A DNA stretch of 64,000 bases from Sparassis latifolia (Eukaryota; Basidiomycota; Agaricomycetes; Polyporales; Sparassidaceae), in contig CM031561.1 in assembly GCA_018466975.1 (NCBI GenBank), forward strand, positions 5,332,001 to 5,396,000. The letters run 5' to 3'. Shown here in pieces: positions 43,712 through 55,748 of the stretch; position 1 is the first letter of the stretch; each line of letters begins with the position of its first letter. The notes under the pieces are model-generated. The model worked only from the letters and a program-made list of their open reading frames with translations, was not told where the DNA came from and made no database searches. The translations under genes and the position numbers were made by a program.

Positions 43712-44655
43712 GCACGGCACGGAGACGGCCCGCTCCATATTATGGGGGGGATCTCCATCACTCCGGGGCTCCGTCCACTACCATATGGAGCCTATGGATC
43801 TATCCCGAGTCACAGTGGACCCAAACATAATACCACTTTGCACACTATCGGCCTCAATTTTTCATAGGAGGGGACTGGTCTATTACTAACTTACTCATTT
43901 TCAGTCGCCCATTGTCTACTTGGGCATACCTGGATTCATTCATACACTTGTGCGGAATTAATGCTTGACCACAAGGCCTACTGATGCTAACCCAGGATTA
44001 TTGAGGTCAGACTTGCCGACATTGCCTCTAAAGACTTCCCACATTGGCCTGAGTACCCCATATCCATGTAACTGCTGAGGACGGCTGACAAATTCGCTGA
44101 CTCGAATTCGGTCACTTCTAGTTATAACATGCAGTGATTCCCCTTTCTTGCCTGACGACTCACATCTGTCATCATCTCCTAATGTTGGCCGCTCTTCGTC
44201 CCTCGTGACATGAAAAAGGTTCTACCTTCTGGGCCATGATGCATGATGAGCGCTGCTACATTCACTCGCCACTAGCACAGATTCAAGGGAATCGAGCCCA
44301 GAAGATGTAGACAAGGCATCATTTGATCCCGTCAACTACTGTAACCAACGGCTCCACCGCTGGACAGATGCCACCATAAAGTAAGTGGCTAACCTGATTG
44401 AATAAGCGACGGCATATTAAGCTTTCAGTGTGATGCGCTGTGTTTAGCTTTCAACTCCCTCTTCCGATCGCTCCTTGGTCCACGGCGCTGCAGTGAGTCA
44501 CTCGCAGGTCTTCTAGATAAGTGCAGCTCACCTCTGTATATGTTGGGCTTCGAATCGAAGGATTTCGTGAGGTGCAAGCAAATAGCAGCCAGGTAAGTTT
44601 TCTATCGCTGCAGTCGTGTTTGTCGTTGCGCTCTTATCAGCTTTTGAAGGGTCTA
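43712..44655. other. Intergenic, no supported gene
   Basis: About 940 bases upstream of the F-box gene. The frame of that gene is open back to 44521 but without a clear ATG, so the start stays at 44656. No other coding signal was recognised. Confidence 0.4.
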
Positions 44656-46096
44656 ATGGCGGACCTTCTCAACCTCAACCATGACGTCCTGTTGATTATT
44701 ATATGGTTTCTGCCAGCTCTTGACGCCCTGAAGTTTGCAATGACCTGTCGCCTTGCATATGAGCTTGCCATGCCCTCTTTTCTCTACGAATTCGACTTTT
44801 CCAGATTTAGGAGCAAATGGCGCGGAGCTGCTAACTTCTGCGAGTTCATGCTGGCCGATGCTCCGCGACGGATGCCATGTCTTCAAGTTCTCCGCGTTAC
44901 GGGTGATCCACAGATCATTGCGAATCCTTCTGTTGATGAAACGATCGATCCTGAGCTTGTATCGCTGTTGGTCCAAGTGGTACGACAGAGTACAGAAATG
45001 AAGAAAATTACCATCGGGCGTTATTCTGACAAATTGTTGACGGACCATCCGGAGCTTTTGGAGGCCTTAGCTGGACTTCGCCATCTCTACACCATTTGTG
45101 TGGAGGATTGTGGGTTCCCTTCGTTGGCCCTTTTATCACGCACAGCTAGTCGGCCTCGCGTAATCGAGCTCACGCGCTGTGATTTGGGTGCCTCATTTTC
45201 AGACGACCAACATTCGATCTCGCAGAACATCCTGACATCTGCCACAAATCTCAAACTACATCTCACCAGTCCCTTTGCGCCCATTCAGCTAGTCACCGAT
45301 GCTGTCTGGCCTTCTGTTCGCGCATTGCATATCGTCTTCGACACTAAACTAGGACTCGTCCCCCATGCCTTCCCCAACCTACGCGACTTCACTTATTCCG
45401 GCAGTGATGTTTACTCTCTTTACAATGATGACTTGGTCGAATGGTGGGCACTAGACAACGTCAAAACATACGCCCACGTGCGTTTTGCATGCCCTGTGCG
45501 TAGGCTGGTACTGCGTTATACGTGCGCACTGGAGAACGGCTTCCTGTCCTTGTTGGAACGCACCAAACCCACGATTCTGTCCTTCAACGCCAGTTTGGAT
45601 TACGCTGGGATATGCGACGAAGCGCGAGAACGAATAACGCATGCGGTGCAACACAAGTTGAGATATCTGGAGCTCTTCACTTTCTGGCATTCTACTAGAA
45701 AGGGGAATGTCAACGAGTCTGCAATAGTGCCAGGTATCGTGAGTCTTCAAGTTCTTCCCATGTCCCATTCTGGCGACGCTTATCAGGTGTTAGCTGAACT
45801 ATGTGTCAATGTTCCGTGAAGTGCCACTTGTCGGAATCTCCATTTTATACCAAGACTCGCTGTCTATGGATGGAGATGCTGCGACCTTGCTGGCGCGACA
45901 AGTTGCGGCCTTGATACCAACCGTGACGTACGTGGGATTGAATCTCACCAGGTTCAAACCCCTGTTTGGTGACCGCCCCGTCCAATTTGAATGGCACTTC
46001 GTGACGTCTCGTCAAGAAGAGCTCCCGCAAGTGAATGTTCTTTCCGACAGAGAGGGGAAGGAGGTTCAAGCGAGGCTGGACGACACCGGTCATTAA
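44656..46096 (+). CDS. F-box/LRR-type protein (paralogue of the 57.2-kb gene)
   Basis: Exons 44656-45738 and 45794-46096 (donor GTGAGT, acceptor TTAG, 55-nt intron), 461 aa. The F-box is at residues about 3-45 (L-N-L-N-H-D-V-L-L-I-I-I-W-F-L ... A-M-T-C-R-L-A-Y). Next comes F-C-E-F-M-L-A-D-A-P-R-R, shared with the paralogue, and leucine-rich segments with a conserved Cys (V-E-D-C-G-F-P-S-L). A conserved C-terminal exon has Y-V-S-M-F-R-E-V-P-L-V-G-I and ends with D-D-T-G-H. The intron position after I-V-P-G-I is identical to that of the paralogue. It is a predicted SCF substrate receptor with unknown target. The ATG was chosen because it matches the paralogue's start. Confidence 0.82.
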
Positions 46097-46714
46097 TTCA
46101 TTTCTGATCAACTTCTGTTGTCTCGCGCCTTCTTCACTATTTAAAAGGTACGTTTTTCAGCCTTTTACGTGCTGGCCTGATCTCAAGATGCTATCCATGA
46201 CTTGTCAGCGATGTCTGGTGATATCTCGGTGGTCGTACACTAACATAGTGCGTCATGTTCTTCCACGTCTAGGGAAGATGCTGATACCTTCCAATGCAGT
46301 CCATTTATCGCAGCAATCACCAAGCGAATTTTGGAGAAACTCTCTTCTATGCCATGATGTGTTACCATTAGGCAGAGGGGAAATCAAAAGGCAAAGGGGC
46401 TAGGAGAGTGATATGTATTTGCCACCTTGAGATTCGTTATATACATACTGGGTAACCGCCTCCAATGTGACGCTGTTCGCCCAACTTCCAACTGATCATG
46501 AGTGGCAGGCAAATGAGCCTAGCTGAATCCTCACCTCAAGCAAAGCTCGGAAATACGAAACGATAGTACTCTTGGATAGTGATGTCCGCCGGAAGATAAT
46601 AATATTGTGGGCAGTCTGCCATGAATCCAGGACTCGATCGTTTTTATCTCGTTTTCATCATCACCATCCATATCTCACACTGATATCCTCCAAAAGATTT
46701 ACGTTCCGCACTCA
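46097..46714. other. Intergenic, convergent 3' regions
   Basis: About 620 bases between two convergent genes. No supported ORF. Confidence 0.5.
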
Positions 46715-49585
46715 CTACATGGGCCAGCCTCTCAATTTTGCCACAGTTGCTAGCACTTGGTCTTCCGACTCTCCTTCATCATCCTCGTCATCGGTCTCTT
46801 CGGCCACTTTCTCACCATCCCTGACTTTGTCGCCTACCTGAGACTTACCGCTGTCCTTCGTCTTCTTCCGGCCATCTGCGTCCTCCATCTCCACGAACAT
46901 CCTCCACCTGCTGAGCGGCAACCACTCCACATTGAGCGCTTCCGCGATGTTGCCCAGATATCCTAGGTCCGCTGCAAGCTGCGCCGCGCCTGCGGGAGTC
47001 AGCATGCGGATGCTCGGAAGCACGTCGCTAGTAAGGTGGGCAAGCAGCGTGCGCCCGAGCGATGCGAGCCACACCGCAGTAACAGCCTCTGGCAGGAAGC
47101 GCAACGACGCCTGCGCAGGTGCAGCAACGAGAGGATTCTTCTGCAGTGCAAGCGAGGGCGAGCGGCGGGTGTGCTGCATCGAAGGGGAGCCGGATGGCTC
47201 CTGCGGAACAGGCTCCGCCAGAGCGCGGAGGAACACGGGACCAATGTGGGGGAGCGTGGAGAGCGAGAACGCGAGCGCGTCGTCGTCCGCGTACACCTCG
47301 AATAAGCGGGGAAGATTGAGCAGGCCTTCTGCCACGCGCTGGATTGTTTCGCTGGAGGATCGAGAGAACGTCGGGACTTGCACCTCGCTCACCGCGCTGC
47401 CGGTCGTGGCGCGCTTTGGTCGTGTGTCGCTTGCGGATGACCACAGGGGGGAAGATGCATAAGATGCAAGGTGTTTGTGCAGCGGTGATAGGATCGTGTC
47501 CTGCAGAGCCACCTGACAAGCCTTTGCGAGCTCGGCAATCGCAGTCCGAGCACCGTTGAGAAGTGGAGGCGCACTTGCTGGAGGACTCGGCAGGGGAAGT
47601 GCGTATGATGATCTTCGTGGATCTGGCGAAGGAGGTGTGGGAGCGAGCAGAGCGTCACTCCGAAATTGAGGCTGCGAAGCTGACTCTGGATCGACACTAT
47701 CCAAAAGTACGTGCAGGCTCGCAGAGTTCAGCGATGACTGAGCGAGGAGCTGCATAGCTCCGCGAGTCGTCCCACTAATCTGTAGTGTGCCTGGCTCTGT
47801 CCTGGCTGCACGAAGAGTACCTGACACCTGAATAAGGCTGGAGCGTAACTTCGTCTCGAAGGCGAGAGTCCGATCCTGCAGCGCACGCACGGCCTCGAGG
47901 AGATGCAGAAGCGCCTGGATCTCAGCCCAGTCTTCAGCAGCATAATCCATGTCAGAGAAGTCTTCTCCTGACAACGACGGTGTCAGCGATCCCGAGGTGC
48001 CAAATGCACCCCGCCGTCCAGAGATCTCCGCACGCGACGCATCTGCGAATGCGGAGACCAGATGGTCCACGGCCTGCAGGAGACCCTCGGCGCCATATCC
48101 ATGGGTGAAGGCTGCATAGCGACCAAGAGCATCTTCTGCAGCACCGAAAACATCCACTGATCGCTCGCGCAAGATTCGTGCGCGATCGCTACTCGCGCGA
48201 GGAGCAGTGCGCATTGCGTTGGCGAGCACATCATCTAGGAAACGCCGCTCGAGCAACCCATAATCAGCCTGAAAGTCTGCGAACGGAGCGAAAAGCTCCT
48301 GATCCCACTCGAGCACCGGGATAGTTACGGCAGGAACCGCCTCGGTTGGCACGACACCGCTGATCGAACCACGATGCGAGCCTGGACGCTGGGACATCGA
48401 CATCGACATGCGCACAGACGAGCGACGGCGGAGTCGTGTACGAGGTTGAGAGGAGTTGTCGGAGTTGGCGAGAATAGTGGAATATCCGATTTTCTCAAAG
48501 ATCTTATCAGCCGTCACCCCGAATTCTTCTGTCGCTCGGAAGGCGGCGATGAGCTGTGTGAGCGCCGCTGGACCGTAATAGGTTGCGAGGGCGGAGAGGC
48601 GTTCGGAGAAACTTGGCTGTAGAGCAGAAAGCGTCGAGGTAATCAAGGCGGAGAGTGTCGGTTGAGGATCTGGGAAGATGGCGGGTATGGACGTACGTTC
48701 AGTCTGTAGAATAGACAGGAAAGAAGTGTAGAAGCTCGTGAGGAATGCAGAGAACGCCAAAGCATTATTGTCAGCTGGAGCCGTCCCGTCAGAGTCGCGT
48801 AGCCGCGCGCCTTGCCATGTCTCCACGAGGGGTCCACGGCGTGAGCCATAGTAATAGTTGCGGAACTCTGCTTCCCGCTGGATGTTCCTGAAGATGGCAA
48901 AATAGTTTCGACACACCGCGACGTCCTGCGAGGTGACGGCTGCCACGAGTGCAGAGCTCAGGGCCGCCTCCAGCTGGTTCTGCAGACTGACCATCAGCGT
49001 GCGTCGGCTCTCGTACTCGGGGGTGTTCGCGAACACGACCATGCTCTTGCTTGCCTCAGAAAGCCGCTCCGCAGCCTTCTCGTAGTTTTTCTCGCTTAGC
49101 AGGGACGTCACGTCGCTCTCGAGCGAACCCCAGCTCTCCGCCTCACGCAGCACCGCACGCGCAGCCTCCATGTTCTTCCGCACGGTGTCCAGAAAGTGCA
49201 ACCGATCGAGGGCGGCGCTCGTCTCTGCGTCCGAGGAGGCTTTCGACTTGGAATCCACCTCCTGCAGCAGACCTTGCAGGGACAGCGCGCCTTCACGCAT
49301 GAAGTGGAGGTCGTGAATTAGACGAGAAGCTCCCCTGGAAATCTCTTCGATGATCCGCTCCACTTGCGCGGAGGTGTCTTCGCTGGCGATCTCGAGCGTG
49401 CCCACCAGGCGGGACACGCGTTGGTCCAAGTCCATAAGCTTTATGGGCTGCGTCTCGTCTGCCGCATCCCCAGTATCGATTATGTCGTTAATCCAAGAGA
49501 CGACGTCCGTGTAGTTCTCCAAAGAACCCAGCAGGTCAGAAGGGGACAAGACTTCGGACTGCTTGGCGGCATCATAGGATGGCAT
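46715..49585 (-). CDS. Conserved oligomeric Golgi complex subunit 7
   Basis: Single exon, 956 aa, starting at the ATG 49585. The N-terminal domain has V-S-W-I-N-D-I-I and a coiled coil typical of COG subunits (residues about 60-200, with L-H-F-M-R). The diagnostic stretch R-N-Y-Y-Y-G-S-R-R-G-P-L-V-E-T-W is at about residues 240-258; animal COG7 has the corresponding Y-Y-x-x-x-x-x-x-x-L-x-x-x-W. Further conserved blocks reach W-L-P-L-S-R-W-R-M-F near the end. The C-terminal tail is strongly acidic (D-D-E-D-D-E-G-E-S-E). The COG complex tethers retrograde vesicles at the Golgi and keeps glycosylation enzymes in place. The intronless structure is unusual compared with its neighbours. Confidence 0.85.
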   Translation of the reverse strand: MPSYDAAKQSEVLSPSDLLGSLENYTDVVSWINDIIDTGDAADETQPIKLMDLDQRVSRLVGTLEIASEDTSAQVERIIEEISRGASRLIHDLHFMREGALSLQGLLQEVDSKSKASSDAETSAALDRLHFLDTVRKNMEAARAVLREAESWGSLESDVTSLLSEKNYEKAAERLSEASKSMVVFANTPEYESRRTLMVSLQNQLEAALSSALVAAVTSQDVAVCRNYFAIFRNIQREAEFRNYYYGSRRGPLVETWQGARLRDSDGTAPADNNALAFSAFLTSFYTSFLSILQTERTSIPAIFPDPQPTLSALITSTLSALQPSFSERLSALATYYGPAALTQLIAAFRATEEFGVTADKIFEKIGYSTILANSDNSSQPRTRLRRRSSVRMSMSMSQRPGSHRGSISGVVPTEAVPAVTIPVLEWDQELFAPFADFQADYGLLERRFLDDVLANAMRTAPRASSDRARILRERSVDVFGAAEDALGRYAAFTHGYGAEGLLQAVDHLVSAFADASRAEISGRRGAFGTSGSLTPSLSGEDFSDMDYAAEDWAEIQALLHLLEAVRALQDRTLAFETKLRSSLIQVSGTLRAARTEPGTLQISGTTRGAMQLLAQSSLNSASLHVLLDSVDPESASQPQFRSDALLAPTPPSPDPRRSSYALPLPSPPASAPPLLNGARTAIAELAKACQVALQDTILSPLHKHLASYASSPLWSSASDTRPKRATTGSAVSEVQVPTFSRSSSETIQRVAEGLLNLPRLFEVYADDDALAFSLSTLPHIGPVFLRALAEPVPQEPSGSPSMQHTRRSPSLALQKNPLVAAPAQASLRFLPEAVTAVWLASLGRTLLAHLTSDVLPSIRMLTPAGAAQLAADLGYLGNIAEALNVEWLPLSRWRMFVEMEDADGRKKTKDSGKSQVGDKVRDGEKVAEETDDEDDEGESEDQVLATVAKLRGWPM

Positions 49586-52255
49586 CTGGAGAGCTTAGCG
49601 TTCAAGTTGATGAGAAGCTCACGAAGAAAATCAACCAAGGACGTTCCGCTCACAATGTCCCGTGCAGTCTGTCCTAGTCCCTGTCACCCAGCTCCGCTTC
49701 AAGTCAATAGTTTTGGTGGGAGAGTGTGCTCTCGAGCACTGCCAGGGACGATCCAATGTTAATAGATGGAAGAAAATGTACCAGAGAGGTTGGAAGACTC
49801 GATGACCAGAGACAGAATGGCGGCGGATCGCGGCCACGTGATCAGGAGTAAGTAGCCCGGAACGGCAACTCTCCAAGATTGAATCACGGTAGAAACAACG
49901 TATTCGCCTCGAAGAGAAACGATTGCGTCGTCTAATGAACAGGATTTCTACTCAACGACGCAAATATATTGCATGCCATTGATGAAGAGGGAAAATGTCA
50001 ACACTCAGCCAGGACGTAATAAGACACTCTCTTACTACGACACCGGCGGAGCGAGAAGTACCGAGGGCAGAGTTTAGTGAGCTCCCTGACTATCAATTAA
50101 CTCGATGGTTGCAGCGGTACATACTGAACATTACCATACCATCAAAATTCCATGCGCGGTCGGTAGCTCCAGTAGTTGGCGAACGTCTCACTCAAAACTT
50201 GACCTACAGCAGTATCGCATTGCCTCCGCGCTTGTGTCAAAAAAAAATAGTTGCAGTGAGCAGCTGTGCTCCAGAAACATCGCGATGGCCTTGAGATTAC
50301 GGTGGCGGTGCATTGTGAATTCCATTTTTCACAAATATTTATGGTGCTCAGCTACACGATGCAGACCAAGCAATCTTCCTCGGAAAGCAGTCTCGTCTTA
50401 TGACGATATCATACCCAGGACGCATGTCTGCAAGCCAGAGCCTAGTATTCTCCTCGCGCCGATCATGGAACATGCGCATAGCATGAGACAACTGACTTCA
50501 ATTGTATCAGCGAGAACCCGTACATAGACTACTGCAACGACAGTCAGCGCCCCTCCGGGCCCTGCGACCCAGTATTCCGCAGCAGAGTACCAGACCCCAC
50601 TTGTGGACGCCCACGCTGTTGAGACGATACGAAATATGGGACAGCTGGCGGAGAGAAAAATGCTACCGGTCAGTCCTCGTCCGTATCATTCGAATGCGCA
50701 CCGCTTCGTCGGGAGTGCACCATTATCCAGTGGGTTTTCCGCGGCACCGATTCGTCGACAACGTAGAACCACTGACGTGAGAATTTCCGCCAGCGAATTC
50801 GCATCTCGAATTCGCAGCCGAAGCCCAGAGAACGTAGATAAATAGTGTGGCGCCCTGAGCAGAGATATCCATAGACCGGCGGCCGCAAAATTTGACGCAA
50901 CAGACTGTGGCAATTTATAAGAGCGAAACTTCCGCAGCAGTGCCGTAAATTTAGTCACAAAAGAGAAGAAGTAGAAATTCAGCAGGTTTCAAACCTAATT
51001 CAGAGCGTCTGAACAGAGTGGAGAGGACCCGACGAGCCGGGGGCGCTCATTCAGCTAGGCATCTGAGATGGTCAGAATGTCGAGCTGGAGGAGAGGGGGT
51101 GTTGAGATCGTCAGATCGCCGTCAAGGTACTCAAAGAGATTGAATTACCTTCGGAGAACCTGTGTCATTATTGTCTAGAACGGTTTCGTAAAATGGATGC
51201 CAAGGCTTGAGACGAACAAGGTCTCCCGCGGCCAGACTCTTCCCGCGACCTGCATGGGCAGCACTAGAGTTTTCCGCTGCACACACCTGGCGGCTGAGGG
51301 TCGTCGAGCGTGCATGTCCGAGAGCACCTACAGTTGGCGGTTGCTCCGAATATTAATGGCAACTGCAGTGTCACTAGTACTCTCGCCCTCGAGGTATGGT
51401 TGAAAACTTGGAGATGTGCAGGATGAGTAAAGTGGATGATGAAATCATGACTTGGCGCGCATCGATCTGGCTGATGCTGAGCAAAGCAGATGCTATAATT
51501 AGATCCGCATCGACGAGAACGGTCATCGCGAGATGTCATGGATTAGGCATCTCGAATGCCTTTTTGGGCTTCGTCAGCGATGACTGGCTGGTTCCCAGTC
51601 AAGTCGCGCAGCTCGGTCAGGAGCTGATGAGGGGACGCGATCGCGGGATGGGGATGGCCGATGCACACGATAATTGACGCGATTGTAGAGGTGAAACGCG
51701 TATAAAGCGCGTAGTTACTTATCTAGAGTTCAGGTTGACGGAAGTCAGATGACTGACGTAAGCGTCGTGGGGGTTGTAGGGGGCCTTGGACAGCGAACAA
51801 ATCCGGTGGCTCGGGTGGCACGATGAAGACAAGAATGGGGAGAAAGTTGGACGCCGGGGTGAGAGCGAAGGGCCAGATGGAGAAGGAACGGAGACGACGA
51901 GGGCGAGGGTGCCGGAACAGATGTGGGTCCTGAGCTGACTAAGCACTAGCGCGGACAAGTTGTGCCCGATTTGGACAAGAGCGCATCATCACTTCCGAAA
52001 GAGGCAGACAACTCCCGCCGTCAGCATCGCGGTCGATTAGTCGAGCCTCTCCAACGCCGCTTGCTCAGCCGTGCGGATACCCGAGTGAGGTGCGCGCGGT
52101 GCAGGGACGTGTTGGGTAAGAGTGATGTGGAAGGCCATAACGAGCTCGGACGTCTCACGAGCGAGTGCAGGGTGCGGCGACGGTTGCTCGCCATGCCGTC
52201 CTTCCAGAACGCGGCCCTGGCCTTACTGCCCCTAGTCCGTAGGCGCTCAATCGAT
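49586..52255. other. 2.7-kb intergenic region, no supported gene
   Basis: Only frames of 60-140 codons occur, on both strands, with no recognised domain or exon chain. Base composition is mixed, with an AT-rich centre (50.2-50.4 kb). It may hold unrecognised non-coding RNA or transposon debris. Confidence 0.4.
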
Positions 52256-52262
52256 TATAAAG
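52256..52262 (+). promoter_or_regulatory. TATA box of the benzoquinone reductase gene
   Basis: TATAAAG 41 bp before the ATG at 52303. The short distance fits a very short 5' UTR for the long N-terminal form. Confidence 0.45.
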
Positions 52263-52302
52263 TCCCCCGTCCACCGCGCCCTCTCTCCCATCAACCCAGT
52301 GG

Positions 52303-53465
52303 ATGTGTTTCCCGACAAAGAAACAGCGAGCGAACCTCTCCGAAGACGATAGGGTCCCAAACACCTCCAAATCCTCAGCTCCCGCTATAAAGCCTGAAGC
52401 CGAGCCCACTCCTCCTCCCCAATCCTCTACCGCAGCCACCACCGAGCCAGCCATGTCTAAGCCTAGCATTGCCATCGTTATCTACACCATGTACGGCCAC
52501 ATCGCCAAGCGTACGCTCTCAACTCCTGCGCATACACTGCTATCCCGCTGACCGTTTACTTCAGTGGCAGAATCCGTGAAGGGCGGTATCGAGGCCTCAG
52601 GTGGTTCCGCTACCATCTACCAGTGCGTTTCTCCCCATTTCTACGTCCACTCCACTCGTGCTCACTGCTCGTAGAATTTCCGAGACTCTGCCGGAGGACA
52701 TCCTCAAACTTATGCACGCGCCCCCGAAGCCCGACTACCCCATATTTGAACCCAACGACCTCACCAAGTTCGACGCGTTCCTGCTCGGTGTCCCCACCCG
52801 TTACGGTAACTTCCCCACTCAGTGGAAGGTAGGCCCGCTCCGTTCCTCCTCGTCCCTCCCTCCTTTCGCCTCCATCGTTCATCATTTCCGGTCGACGGAC
52901 ACTGACTGTGACGTCATCCCCCACAGGCGTTCTGGGATGCCACCGGCGCGCTCTGGGCGCAAGGTGCGCTCGCGGGCAAGTACGCCGGCTTCTTCGTGTC
53001 CACCGGCACCCCCGGCGGAGGCCAAGAGACGACCGTCATCTCCGCGCTTTCGACGCTGACCCACCACGGCATCATCTACGTGCCTCTCGGCTACAGCAAG
53101 ACCTTCCCGCTGCTCGCGAACTTGACTGAAGTCCGCGGTGGTGAGTTTCTGCTTCTTGCCTTCTCGTCCTTCGTTCTTCCGCTGCCGGAGCTTCCACTTT
53201 TTGTCTTTCTTTCACACCCCTTCGCTTGCGCTGCGTATGTGCATATATACCCACGCATACATCGAACGCAAGGCTATATTTACACCCCCCTTTAAATTTC
53301 AATGTACACGTGGGCATCGCTAACATCGTCCTCACAGGCTCCCCTTGGGGTGCAGGCACGTTCGCCGGCACCGACGGCTCCCGCCAGCCTAGCGCACTCG
53401 AGCTCGAGCTCGCCAAGGCCCAGGGCGGGCAGTTCTACGGCGTCGTCAGCAAGGTCAAGTTCTGA
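52303..53465 (+). CDS. NAD(P)H:quinone oxidoreductase, flavodoxin-like (1,4-benzoquinone reductase type)
   Basis: Five exons: 52303-52510, 52565-52622, 52675-52828, 52927-53140, 53338-53465, giving 253 aa. The first ATG adds about 50 residues (M-C-F-P-T-K-K-Q-R..., then Pro/Ser/Thr-rich). Such an extension is common in basidiomycete quinone reductases; a shorter form could start at 52454. The flavodoxin fold begins with [10 protein letters not shown] (FMN phosphate loop). It continues with [22 protein letters not shown] (second FMN loop) and [10 protein letters not shown], all WrbA-family signatures. It reduces quinones by two electrons with NAD(P)H. In wood-decay fungi this supports lignin-derived quinone detoxification and redox cycling. 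The N-terminal Cys at position 2 could be a lipid-anchor site. Confidence 0.9.
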
Positions 53466-54118
53466 GCGCGTCGCGCGAGCTGATAGATGCTGAGGCCTGG
53501 GGCGTTTGAGGACTGAGGTTGCATCTGTATCAAATATATACTGTTTCTTGGTTCGCCGAGTTGAATCCGATAAATATCTGTCCGTGCCTGAGTTTTCTCT
53601 AGTTGCGGCGTCTGCCGGCCCGTGCGACGCTTGCGCGCTTCAGCTAGCTGTTCGCCCACTGGCCATTGCTGCGGCAACCCTTCCATGTAAACACATCCAT
53701 GAAGCTCAGGCTCGTACTTATGGCGCTATGGAAGCGACCACTATAGTCTTCGGTCGTGGCGGCATCCCGAGTTCCCATGTTTCCCTCGCGAGCAAGCGGG
53801 CAAACGTTGGGCAAACGCGTCCAAACGCCTGTGGCGGCTGAACGTTGATGGCCATGATGCAGGGTCCTGTTCCCGGATGCGTACCGCGACGTGCCAGTCG
53901 CGACGAACGAGCACCGCTGCGTTTCCACCGCTACGTGGTGGTGCGCAATCGCTGCCAATCATAATTCGGAACGGCCGTGCACGTTGGAACTTGGCGCGTA
54001 ACTCATGTCGACTCACTGGGGATAAGGCCTTCAGGAGATAAACCGTATCGTGATCGTCCTCTCCCTCTCGACAAGGTCGCCATTTACGGGCTGCCTAGGA
54101 GACAAGGGACTCAGACTG
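53466..54118. other. Intergenic, no gene seen
   Basis: About 650 bases after the quinone reductase gene with short frames only. Confidence 0.5.
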
Positions 54119-55046
54119 TGGACACCGCGGTTGGGTGAGAATAAATTCTCGCGTTTCGACGTTCTGACATCGACACGACGTAGCAGCTGATCTACCTAGG
54201 TCGTCTTCCAAAGTGGTTTCGACGTGTTAGATATCCGGCGACTCTCTCATCTAGCAGGTTTGTATCCTAGGGAACTCCCAGTCTTCAGGGTTACTCCCTG
54301 CTGCGCGCATATATGCACTTTTTTCTCGATTTATGATCTGCCAGTCCTGCGCGTCTCAAGTTTTCATACCGCAGTCCGCCTCTGCAAGCCTGCAACGTTG
54401 CGCTGGTTATCGGCTTCGAAACGTGTCGCCCTATTCTGCGTTCAGACGCGGAGCTCCAGTATCGGCGAAAAGTCACTTCTCCATTCGCAAGCCGACGCGT
54501 AAACGCGTCGTTAAATAAGGGCCCTTGCGATCCGTTAATTATGATGTCGACTTGCTGCCAGTGGGGGCCAGAAGACGCGTGCTTCGCCGAAAGGGACTCT
54601 GTCGAATTCGACTCGAGGTCGGACACTGCCGTTGGGTGAGAATAATTCTCGCATTGAGAAAGCATTGATACGACGTAGCAGCTGATCCTTATTTATAGGC
54701 GATTGTTCAAAATGACTTGGACGCGTTCAGGATGTCCGCCAATCCTCTTGTCCGGCGGGTGCTTCATATACTCAGTGGGACTCTCCAAAGTTGCTCCCAG
54801 CTGCGCATATATGCACCTTTTTCGATCCGTGATCAGCGAACAATCCTGCTAGTCTCAAGTACCGCAGTTCGCCTCTGCCGCCTGGTATTCTTCCACTGAC
54901 CGACGACTTCCAAATGTTCTGCGTACAAATGCTCGCGAAAATTTTCTTTTCTCTATTAACACAAGTGCTACAAGCTGCCTGACGTGTGCGTTCGTGCAGC
55001 AACGCATAAACGCGTCATTGAATACGGGGCCTCGCGATCCGTCAAT
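54119..55046 (+). repeat. Diverged 0.5-kb tandem duplication, non-coding
   Basis: Copy A (about 54119-54540) and copy B (about 54620-55046) share ordered blocks: GTTGGGTGAGAATAA..TTCTCGC, ACGACGTAGCAGCTGATC, CGCATATATGCAC, ACCGCAGT-CGCCTCTG, and AAACGCGTC..T..AATA..GGGCC near the end. The spacing is about 500 bp. There is no coding signal. It may be two copies of an unrecognised element or a promoter-region duplication. Confidence 0.65.
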
Positions 55047-55748
55047 CAGCTTTCCACGAGTGGTGCTTTTCCCGCGTGTCGCTGCTAGCCGGTTTCTGAC
55101 TTGCTGCTGTCGATCCCTTGTCTTCGGTTGTCTTCTGTTGTGCCGAAGTTGAAGTTCAGGCGTGTGCGCAGGACATCACATCAGTCGGTTCGAGCCGTTC
55201 CATAGGCCTGTTAGATAGAATCAACCGAGGTGAGAACAAAACAACTTCCACCATTTCCAAATAATATTGTGAATGTGTCGCAGACAAGCATCGTTCCGAC
55301 TCGCACAGGTTGTACACAGTAACTGTTTGCCCCGATACAAATCCCTTTACGCGTACCTGCGCGATAGTCCACGGTCAGTCTATTATTTCTACGTGGGTCC
55401 CACAGAGATTTGGGGTGTGTTTCAAGGTTGGGAAGTAAGGACAGGATATAATCAGACGACACTGTTTCCAGTGCATGCCTTTCGTCGCTCTGTTAACTGT
55501 CCAAGAAAATCTTGCTACGTCCGTATGTGGTGTTTTTTAGCCCCTCTCGGCTGCCCATCTCGCCGTATTTGTCCTTACGAACTTGCGCATCCGCGCACCG
55601 CATCTCCAGGTATCTCCCAATTGGGGAGAATTCAAGACATCTGCATCTAAAAACTGCAGTCTGGGGGTGCGTCAACTATCGTTTACATGTTCAATTCAGA
55701 TACACGGAGGGCAAAGGTGCAGACTTGCCTCATAGCCTTGGAATGCCA
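55047..55748. other. Intergenic, no gene seen
   Basis: About 700 bases. Short frames on both strands without recognised content. Confidence 0.45.

Noticed and set aside
43236..43889. 217-codon frame with repeated peptides
   Set aside because: Created by the 29-bp minisatellite, with similar peptides in all frames.
46932..47462. 176-codon frame and others opposite COG7
   Set aside because: Antisense shadow of a long intronless gene.
55190..55202. GGTTCGAGCC, similar to a tRNA B box
   Set aside because: No A box at a suitable distance and no cloverleaf stems.
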